Part shown: piece after piece, positions 57,668-64,000 of the stretch
Layout of the letters: each line of letters opens with the position of its first letter
Position numbering within the stretch: position 1 is the first letter of the stretch
Origin: Arthrobacter oryzae
Lineage (GTDB): Bacteria > Actinomycetota > Actinomycetes > Actinomycetales > Micrococcaceae
Assembly (NCBI RefSeq): GCF_003634095.1
Contig: NZ_RBIR01000007.1
Span: 1 to 64,000 of the forward strand
Length of the DNA stretch: 64,000 nucleotides
Direction: 5' to 3'
Notes under the pieces: generated by a model
The model's database searches: none
What the model was told of the DNA's origin: nothing
Seen by the model: only the letters and a program-made list of their open reading frames with translations
Translations under genes and position numbers: made by a program

Positions 57668-60600
57668 GTGATCACAGTTCTTGCCCTGCACTTTGCGGTG
57701 GCTGCTGTGGCCCCGCTGCTGTTCCGAAAGTTTGGCAGGAATTCGTTCTACGCCCTGGCCGCGGTCCCCGCGGCCTCTTTTATCTGGCTGCTCCTGCAGC
57801 ATGCCGCCGTCTATTCGGAGGGAACGAGCTCCGGCGATGGCATGCCGGCGCCGGGGGCGATCACCGAAGTGTTCCCCTGGGTCCCCGGGCTGCAGCTCGA
57901 GCTCGCCTTCCGGATGGATGCCCTGGCCTGGATCATGTCCCTGCTGGTGTTGGGGGTAGGCACGCTGGTGTTGGTCTATTGTGCCCGGTACTTCAAGGAC
58001 AAAGACGACTACCTCGGCGGTTTCGGGGCGCAGCTCCTGGCGTTCGCCGGGGCGATGTTCGGGCTGGTCACCGCCGACGACCTCCTGCTGATGTTCGTTT
58101 TCTGGGAACTGACCACAGTGCTGTCCTACCTGCTGATCGGCTATGCCCGTACCCGGCTGTCCGCACGGCGCTCGGCCCTCCAGGCGCTCATGGTGACGAC
58201 GGCCGGCGGGTTGGCCATGCTCGTGGGGCTCATCATCCTCGGGTCAACCGCGGGGACCTACCGGATCCAGGCCATCCTGGACCAGGCCCCGGCGCTGGTC
58301 ACCGGGCCCGCGGGCGGAGCCGTGGACGCCGCCGTCGTCCTGATTCTCATCGGCGCGATCACCAAGTCCGCCCTGATCCCGTTCCACTTCTGGCTTCCCG
58401 GCGCCATGGCCGCCCCCACGCCCGTCAGCGCCTACCTGCACGCCGCGGCCATGGTCAAGGCCGGGGTGTACCTGGTGGCCCGTCTCGCCCCCGGGTTCGC
58501 TGCGACCCCGCCGTGGCTGCCGATCGTCCTTGGCCTGGGGCTGGCCACCATGCTGGTAGGCGGCTACCGGGCCCTCCGGCAAACTGACATCAAGCTCATC
58601 CTCGCCTACGGCACCGTGAGCCAGTTGGGCTTCCTGATCATGGTGGTGGGACTCGGCACCCCCGAGGCGGCGCTCGCCGGGCTCGCCTTGCTTCTGGCGC
58701 ACGGGCTGTTCAAGGCCACCCTGTTCTTGGTGGTCGGCATCATTGATCACCAGGCCGGGACCCGGGACGTCCGCGAACTGTCCGGCGTCTACGGCTCTGC
58801 CCGGGCCTTGGCGATCGTGGCGGCAATCGGCGCGGCCTCGATGGCGGGCATCCCCCCGCTGGCCGGTTTCGTGGCCAAGGAATCGGTGTTCGAGGCCTTC
58901 ATCCAATACAGTCCCGAGTCGGCGGCTGGCCCTTGGCTACTGGCCGGTGTGGTCCTGGGCTCCGTGCTGACCTTTGCCTACAGCGCCCGGTTCATGTGGG
59001 GCGCCTTCGCCGTGAAGCCCGGCGTGGGGCCCACCGCCTTCAAACCGATTAAGCCTGCCTTCCTTGCCGCGCCTGCGGTCCTGAGCGTCCTGACCATCGT
59101 TTACGGGCTGTGGCCGGCCCCCGTTGACGGCTGGATCCAGCCCTACGCGGAACTCTTTGTCGGCGCGGCCGCTCCCGACGGCGGGGCCGCCACCTCCTCG
59201 CCCGGGCACCTGGCGCTGTGGCACGGCCTCACCCCGGCCCTGGGGCTGACCGCGGTGACGTTCGCGCTGGGCCTTGCCATGTTCTACGGCCGTAATGCCG
59301 TCGCCCGGGTGCAGGCACGGGTGCCGGGCTGGATCGACGCGGATCGCGCCTACCAGCAGGCGATCGGCGCCCTGGACGACGTCGCGGTCTGGGTCACGGG
59401 CCGGACCCAGCGCGGCTCGCTGTTCTTCTACCTCTCGGTCATCCTGACTGTGGCGTTCGTCCTGCCACTGACGGCCCTGCTCGTGGCCAACAAACCGCTG
59501 CCGCCGGGGCTCTATGTCATCGATCCGGGTTCGCCGCTCCAGATTGTGGCGGGCGCCGGGATCGTGATCGGCGCGCTGGCCGCGGTCCGCGCCAACAAAC
59601 GGTTCCTGGCCGTGCTGATGGTGTCCGTCACCGGCTACGGAATCGCCCTGTTGTTCGCGCTGCAGGGCGCTCCGGACCTCGCCCTGACCCAGATGCTGGT
59701 GGAAACCATCATCCTGGTGGCGTTCGTGCTGGCCATGCGGAGCCTTCCGGCAGGGCTGCGGGACAGGACCGGCGGGAAATACCGGGTCATCCGGGTGGTG
59801 ATCGGGTTGTCATTCGGCATCACCATGATTTTCGTGGCCATCTATGCCCTCGGCGCCCGGGTGGCCGCGCCGGTGTCCCTGCAGTTCCCGCAGCTGGCCT
59901 ACGAGGGCGGCGGCGGCCTGAACGTCGTCAACGTGACCCTGGTGGACATTCGTGCCTGGGACACCTTCGGGGAGATTTCCGTCCTGGCCCTCGCGGCCAC
60001 CGGCGTGGCCAGCCTCATCTTCGTCCGGGGCCGCGGCGACCGCATCCGGACGTCGGCCAACGTCGAAGCGGGGACGGTGGGGCGGCGGACCGGGGCCAGG
60101 GGCACCACCCGGGACGATGCCGCCCTGGCGATGAACCGGCGGTTTGCTGCCGCCACCCGCGACGCGTGGCTGGTGGCCGGCCGGACCCTGGCGCCGGAAC
60201 GCCGCTCGATCATCTTCGAGGTGGTCACCCGCCTGATCTTCCACTCGATGATCGTGTTCTCCCTGTATCTGCTGCTGGCCGGGCACAACCTGCCCGGCGG
60301 CGGCTTCGCCGGAGGGCTCACCGCCGGCCTCGCCCTGACCATCCGCTACCTCGCCGGCGGCCGCTTCGAACTTCGCGAGGCCACGCCGGTGGGTGCCGGC
60401 ACCCTGCTGGGAATCGGCCTGGCCACGGCGGCGGCCGCCGGGATGACGCCGCTGCTGCTGGGCGGACAAGTGTTCCAGAGCGCGATCGTGGAGCTGTGGC
60501 TGCCCGTCTTCGGAGACATCAAGTTCGTGACCTCGACCATCTTCGACATCGGCGTGTACGTGGTGGTGGTCGGCCTGGCCCTGGACGTGCTGCGCAGCTT

Positions 60601-60823
60601 GGGGGCGGAGATCGACGAGCATTTCGAGGAACAGCCCGAGCTGTCCGAAGACGGATCGCCCGGGGACGGGCTCTCCGGGGACGGCCGCTCCGAAGGCAGC
60701 CGGCCCGGCAGCAGCGAAGCCGGGATGGTTGCCGCCCGGGGCGCCGGGCCGGAATCCGCCGAGCGGGAACCCGCAGGGACGGACCCCGCCAATGCGGAAA
60801 CAACTGCCAAGGGGACAACATGA
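57668..60823 (+). CDS. mrpA: Na+/H+ antiporter subunit A, fused to subunit B
   Basis: This 1051-residue membrane protein is the large subunit of the Mrp/Mnh multisubunit sodium/proton antiporter, related to NuoL of complex I. The proton-channel domain (about 60-420) carries the key Glu in FWELTTVLSYLL (about 145) and a Lys in AAAMVKAGVYLV (about 262). The MrpA C-terminal domain is near 640-690 (GAPDLALTQMLVETIILV). From about 845 the MnhB domain follows (IFHSMIVFSLYLLLAGHNLPGGGF), so subunit B is fused, and an acidic tail of about 80 residues ends the protein. The GTG at 57668 has GGAG upstream. It overlaps mrpC by four bases. Confidence 0.93.
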   Translation: MITVLALHFAVAAVAPLLFRKFGRNSFYALAAVPAASFIWLLLQHAAVYSEGTSSGDGMPAPGAITEVFPWVPGLQLELAFRMDALAWIMSLLVLGVGTLVLVYCARYFKDKDDYLGGFGAQLLAFAGAMFGLVTADDLLLMFVFWELTTVLSYLLIGYARTRLSARRSALQALMVTTAGGLAMLVGLIILGSTAGTYRIQAILDQAPALVTGPAGGAVDAAVVLILIGAITKSALIPFHFWLPGAMAAPTPVSAYLHAAAMVKAGVYLVARLAPGFAATPPWLPIVLGLGLATMLVGGYRALRQTDIKLILAYGTVSQLGFLIMVVGLGTPEAALAGLALLLAHGLFKATLFLVVGIIDHQAGTRDVRELSGVYGSARALAIVAAIGAASMAGIPPLAGFVAKESVFEAFIQYSPESAAGPWLLAGVVLGSVLTFAYSARFMWGAFAVKPGVGPTAFKPIKPAFLAAPAVLSVLTIVYGLWPAPVDGWIQPYAELFVGAAAPDGGAATSSPGHLALWHGLTPALGLTAVTFALGLAMFYGRNAVARVQARVPGWIDADRAYQQAIGALDDVAVWVTGRTQRGSLFFYLSVILTVAFVLPLTALLVANKPLPPGLYVIDPGSPLQIVAGAGIVIGALAAVRANKRFLAVLMVSVTGYGIALLFALQGAPDLALTQMLVETIILVAFVLAMRSLPAGLRDRTGGKYRVIRVVIGLSFGITMIFVAIYALGARVAAPVSLQFPQLAYEGGGGLNVVNVTLVDIRAWDTFGEISVLALAATGVASLIFVRGRGDRIRTSANVEAGTVGRRTGARGTTRDDAALAMNRRFAAATRDAWLVAGRTLAPERRSIIFEVVTRLIFHSMIVFSLYLLLAGHNLPGGGFAGGLTAGLALTIRYLAGGRFELREATPVGAGTLLGIGLATAAAAGMTPLLLGGQVFQSAIVELWLPVFGDIKFVTSTIFDIGVYVVVVGLALDVLRSLGAEIDEHFEEQPELSEDGSPGDGLSGDGRSEGSRPGSSEAGMVAARGAGPESAEREPAGTDPANAETTAKGTT

Positions 60824-61416
60824 GCGTCAACCTGACCCTGCTGACGATCATGGGGGCCCTGTACGCGTGCGGTATCTACCTGATCCTTGAACGCAGTCTC
60901 ACCAGGGTCCTCCTGGGACTCATGCTGCTGGCCAATGCCACCAACCTGCTGATCCTTGCCACCGGCGGATACGCCGGGCTGGCACCGATCTTCGACAAGA
61001 ACACCCCGGCCGGGGACTACAACGACCCCCTGCCGCAGGCCTTGATCCTGACCTCGATCGTGATCTCCTTCGCCGTTACGGCTTTCATGCTGGGCATCAT
61101 CTACCGGACCTGGGTCCTGGCCCGCCAGGACGAAATCCAGGACGACGCCGAGGACCGCCGCGTCGCGGAAACGCCCAGCTTCGACGCCGAGGACGACTCC
61201 GTGATTCCGGTCGAGACCTCGGAGTTCCCCCTTGCCATGTTCGGCAGTGACGGCGCAGGGCTGATGGACACCGCCGTCGGCTCCGGTTCCGGCACCGGCA
61301 GCAGCGCGTCCGCGGTCATGTCCGGGGACCGCGTCGTGAGGGCCGAGAAAGCCGCCTCGGAAGAACAGCCGGGCTCCCTGAATGTCGACACCAGCAAGGA
61401 AGGAGACGGAAAGTGA
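60820..61416 (+). CDS. mrpC: Na+/H+ antiporter subunit C
   Basis: This 198-residue protein is the NuoK-like subunit, with three membrane helices in the first 105 residues (IMGALYACGIYLILER, GLMLLANATNLLIL, LILTSIVISFAVTAFMLG). The remaining 90 residues form an acidic, Ser/Gly-rich cytoplasmic tail, which most MrpC proteins (about 115 residues) lack. The ATG overlaps the mrpA stop (ATGA) and the mrpD start overlaps its stop (GTGA). Confidence 0.93.
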   Translation: MSVNLTLLTIMGALYACGIYLILERSLTRVLLGLMLLANATNLLILATGGYAGLAPIFDKNTPAGDYNDPLPQALILTSIVISFAVTAFMLGIIYRTWVLARQDEIQDDAEDRRVAETPSFDAEDDSVIPVETSEFPLAMFGSDGAGLMDTAVGSGSGTGSSASAVMSGDRVVRAEKAASEEQPGSLNVDTSKEGDGK

Positions 61417-63035
61417 ACATCGCCAGCCTTGCCCCGCTCGCCGTCGTACTGCCCATCCTGGGTGCCGCCCTGACCTTCCTGCTGATCCGCTACCCGCGGG
61501 CCCAGCGGACGGTCAGCATCGCCGTCCTGACGCTGACCCTGCTGCTGGAATGCTGGTTGCTGGCCTCGGTATGGGGAGGCGGGACGGCCGCGGTGAACAT
61601 CGGCGGCTGGATGCCGCCCTGGGGCATCGTGCTGGTAGTGGATCAGTTCTCCTCGCTGATGCTCGTCGTGTCCTCGGCCGTGAGCCTTGCGGTGCTGATT
61701 TACGCGACCGGGCAGGGCATGGCGGACGGCGACCGCGACGCGCCGGTCTCGATCTTCCACCCGACCTACCTGATCCTCGTGGCCGGGGTGTCCAACGCCT
61801 TCCTCTCCGGGGATCTTTTCAACCTCTACGTCGGCTTTGAGATCCTGCTGACCGCCAGTTATGTGCTGATCACCCTCGGCGGGACGGGCCCGCGCATCCG
61901 GGCCGGCGTGACCTATGTGGTGGTCTCCGTGGTCTCCTCGGTGCTGTTCCTGATCGCGATTGCCATGATCTACGGCGCCACGGGAACCATCAACATGGCG
62001 GACCTCGCCATCAAGCTGGGGGACCTGGACCAAGGCACCCGGACATTGCTGCACGTGATGCTGCTGGTGGCCTTCGGCATCAAGGCCGCCGTCTTCCCAC
62101 TGTCCTTCTGGCTCCCGGACTCGTACCCCACAGCGCCGGCCCCGGTCACCGCCGTGTTCGCCGGGCTGCTGACCAAGGTGGGTGTCTACGCCATGGTCCG
62201 TACGGAGACGCTGCTCTTCCCGGGGGACGCGCTCAACGCCCCGCTCATGGTGGCGGCGCTGCTGACCATGGTGGTCGGAATCCTCGGCGCCCTGGCCCAA
62301 AGCGACATCAAGCGCCTTTTGTCCTTCACCCTGGTCAGCCACATCGGCTACATGGTGTTTGGCCTGGCGATGTCCTCGGTGGCCGGCCTGGGCGCCGCGG
62401 TCTTCTACGTGGTCCACCACATCACCATCCAGACCAGCCTGTTCCTGGTCACCGGACTGATCGAACGCCGCAGCGGCAGCTCATCCGTGGACCGCGTGGC
62501 CGGGCTGGCCAAACTCTCCCCGGTTTTGGGGGTGCTCTTCTTCATTCCCGCGATGAACCTGGCCGGCATCCCGCCGTTTTCCGGATTCCTGGGCAAGCTG
62601 GGACTCCTCCAGGCGGGTGTCCAACTCGGCACGCCGCTGGCTTTCGCGCTGGTGATCGGCGGGGTGCTGACGAGCCTGCTGACCCTGCTGGCAATCGCCA
62701 GGGTCTGGAACCGGGCATTCTGGCGTAAGCCGGAGGACGCCGAGCACCCCGACCCGGTGCTCCTGGCAGCGCCGGAGGACTCCGCCACCGGAGACCGTGC
62801 AGGGAAGACGAACGTGACCCTGCTTCCCCGCACCATGGTGGGCTCCACCCTGGGCCTGGTGGTCTTCGGCGTGGCCCTCACGGTCTTCGCCGGGCCGCTG
62901 TTCAAGGTGGCCGACCAATCCGCCCAGGAGATGCTCGACAGGTCCCCCTACATCCAGGCGGTGCTGGGCGAGAACGCGCCGGTGCCGCCGGTGCCCCAGG
63001 CCGAACGGCCCGGCCAGCAAGGCGGCGGGAAATGA
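61413..63035 (+). CDS. mrpD: Na+/H+ antiporter subunit D
   Basis: This 540-residue membrane protein of the NuoM/N type has about 14 helices and forms a second ion channel of the complex. The key Glu is in LYVGFEILLTASYVLI (about 142), and a Lys is in FAGLLTKVGVYAMV (about 253). A polar loop and a Pro/Gln/Gly-rich end follow. It starts with GTG and overlaps its neighbours on both sides by four bases. Confidence 0.94.
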   Translation: MNIASLAPLAVVLPILGAALTFLLIRYPRAQRTVSIAVLTLTLLLECWLLASVWGGGTAAVNIGGWMPPWGIVLVVDQFSSLMLVVSSAVSLAVLIYATGQGMADGDRDAPVSIFHPTYLILVAGVSNAFLSGDLFNLYVGFEILLTASYVLITLGGTGPRIRAGVTYVVVSVVSSVLFLIAIAMIYGATGTINMADLAIKLGDLDQGTRTLLHVMLLVAFGIKAAVFPLSFWLPDSYPTAPAPVTAVFAGLLTKVGVYAMVRTETLLFPGDALNAPLMVAALLTMVVGILGALAQSDIKRLLSFTLVSHIGYMVFGLAMSSVAGLGAAVFYVVHHITIQTSLFLVTGLIERRSGSSSVDRVAGLAKLSPVLGVLFFIPAMNLAGIPPFSGFLGKLGLLQAGVQLGTPLAFALVIGGVLTSLLTLLAIARVWNRAFWRKPEDAEHPDPVLLAAPEDSATGDRAGKTNVTLLPRTMVGSTLGLVVFGVALTVFAGPLFKVADQSAQEMLDRSPYIQAVLGENAPVPPVPQAERPGQQGGGK

Positions 63036-63577
63036 ACCGGAAAAAGGTCTCCCTGCGCCAGGAACTGCCACTGCTGGTGTGGCTCGTGTTCGTCTGGTGC
63101 GCCCTCTGGCAGAACTTCAGCCCCGGCAATCTCCTCTTCGGCGCCCTAATCGCGGTGCTGGTGGCGCGCGTCTTCTATTTGCCCCCGGTGGAGCTCGGCG
63201 GCCGGTTCAACGTCCTCCGGGCCGTCCCCTTCGCCATCATCTTCCTCGGCAAGGTCGTCGCGGCGAGCTTCCAGGTCCTGTACCTCGCCGTCGCCCGCGG
63301 GCCGCGCGTTGTCAGCGCAATCGTCGCCGTGCCGCTACGGAGCCATTCCGACATCCTCGTCACGGCCACCGGGCATGTGATCTCGCTGATTCCGGGATCC
63401 CTCGTGGTGGAGGTGGACAGGTCCACGTCCACCCTCTACATCCACGGCATCAACGTCCGCAACGCCGAGGACGCGGCCAAGCTGCGCAAAGACGTCCGGG
63501 ACACCGAGGCCGGGCTGATCCGGATCCTGGGGACCAAAGAGGAACTGTCCGCCCTGACACAGGAGAGTGCCGCATGA
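63032..63577 (+). CDS. mrpE: Na+/H+ antiporter subunit E
   Basis: This 181-residue protein is the small MrpE subunit, with N-terminal membrane helices (about 12-75) and a cytoplasmic C-terminal domain containing the conserved ISLIPGSLVVEVD (about 113-125) and LYIHGI. Its stop overlaps the mrpF start by four bases. Confidence 0.93.
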   Translation: MNRKKVSLRQELPLLVWLVFVWCALWQNFSPGNLLFGALIAVLVARVFYLPPVELGGRFNVLRAVPFAIIFLGKVVAASFQVLYLAVARGPRVVSAIVAVPLRSHSDILVTATGHVISLIPGSLVVEVDRSTSTLYIHGINVRNAEDAAKLRKDVRDTEAGLIRILGTKEELSALTQESAA

Positions 63578-63852
63578 TGCAGATCGTCCTGACGGTGTCC
63601 GCCGTCGTTCTCTCCCTGGCCGCCGCCGGGGCGATCGTCCGGATCGCGCGTGGGCCTTCACTGCTGGACCGGGTGCTGGCCGCCGACGTGCTGCTGGCCA
63701 TCTTCGGGGCAGCCCTGTGCATTGACATGGCCGTCAACCGGCACCTCAACAACCTCATGCTGCTGGTGGCGATTTCCCTGATCGGCTTCGTCGGCTCCGT
63801 CACCGTGGCCCGGTTCGTGGCCGACCGGAGGGAGAACGTCCGTGAATCCTGA
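63574..63852 (+). CDS. mrpF: Na+/H+ antiporter subunit F
   Basis: This 92-residue protein has three membrane helices and the MrpF signature RGPSLLDRVLAADVL (about 26-40), followed by the AALCIDM region. It begins with two consecutive ATG codons; the first overlaps the mrpE stop. It overlaps mrpG by 11 bases. Confidence 0.92.
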   Translation: MMQIVLTVSAVVLSLAAAGAIVRIARGPSLLDRVLAADVLLAIFGAALCIDMAVNRHLNNLMLLVAISLIGFVGSVTVARFVADRRENVRES

Positions 63853-64000
63853 AACAGTGATCGACGCCGTATCCGCGGTGTTCATGGTGACCGGCGCGCT
63901 GATGTCCCTCGCCGCCGCGATCGGGCTGTTGCGCTTCCCGGACCTCATGAGCAGGATGCACGCCGCCACCAAGCCCCAAGTCCTTGGCCTGTTCCTGCTG
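63842..64000 (+). CDS. mrpG: Na+/H+ antiporter subunit G (partial)
   Basis: The first 53 codons are present; the gene continues beyond the window. It starts with GTG inside the end of mrpF. LLRFPDLMSRMHAATKPQ (about 29-46) is the MrpG/PhaG signature. It completes the A(B)CDEFG operon. Confidence 0.92.
   Translation, partial: MNPETVIDAVSAVFMVTGALMSLAAAIGLLRFPDLMSRMHAATKPQVLGLFLL

Overview
The window is a stretch of high-GC actinobacterial chromosome. It looks like a member of the Arthrobacter group (Micrococcaceae), judging from GC-rich codon use, a short tail-less HU, CopD-CtaG and thioredoxin-NHL fusions, a TPP-like/GH15 fusion and a seven-subunit-type Mrp antiporter operon with fused A and B subunits. 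Species cannot be fixed from sequence reading alone. I see no insertion sequence, prophage or CRISPR array, and gene order and base composition look native throughout.

Layout. Bases 1-490 hold the 3' end of a 23S rRNA gene, a 5S rRNA gene and a terminator, so an rRNA operon ends here. Bases 968-12265 are mostly housekeeping genes: HU; a CopD-CtaG copper/cytochrome oxidase assembly fusion coupled to a thioredoxin-NHL protein; a DUF559-type protein; a membrane-anchored protein; a HerA-like ATPase; a DJ-1/PfpI protein; an aldo/keto reductase; and a secreted GH25-like protein. A luciferase-like oxidoreductase follows at 12400-13389.

Bases 13397-24471 (minus strand) form a galactoside utilisation operon, read from right to left: solute-binding lipoprotein, two ABC permeases, GH42 beta-galactosidase, DeoR-type regulator, GH36 alpha-galactosidase, galT, galK. 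It imports galacto-oligosaccharides, cleaves both anomeric linkages in the cytoplasm and feeds galactose into the Leloir pathway. A strong promoter with two GTTCCTT repeats precedes it.

Bases 26214-35006 (plus strand) form a second sugar operon: LacI regulator with two near-identical operators, solute-binding lipoprotein, two permeases, a GH130 enzyme, a secreted protein of unknown function, and a second GH130-like protein. This is probably a beta-mannoside system. Neither operon carries its own ABC ATPase, so a shared MsiK-type ATPase is expected elsewhere. A secreted beta-helix lipoprotein lies between the two operons. A trehalose-phosphatase-like/GH15 fusion follows, and its phosphatase half has lost both motif I aspartates.

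Bases 37907-51769 contain a secreted HNH nuclease, a sarcosine-oxidase-like flavoprotein with an AEC transporter, panD, a LysR/amino acid permease pair and putA. The permease and putA share a conserved 31-bp promoter block, which suggests one proline-catabolic regulon. A zinc-ribbon protein and a LysR/MFS pair follow.

Bases 51878-64000 contain an N5-(carboxyethyl)ornithine synthase-like enzyme with a 49-residue basic protein, tRNA-Gly(CCC), dcd, a KhtTU-like potassium/proton antiporter with its regulatory subunit, a UMF1-type MFS protein, and the mrpA(B)CDEFG sodium/proton antiporter operon. The last gene, mrpG, runs off the window edge.
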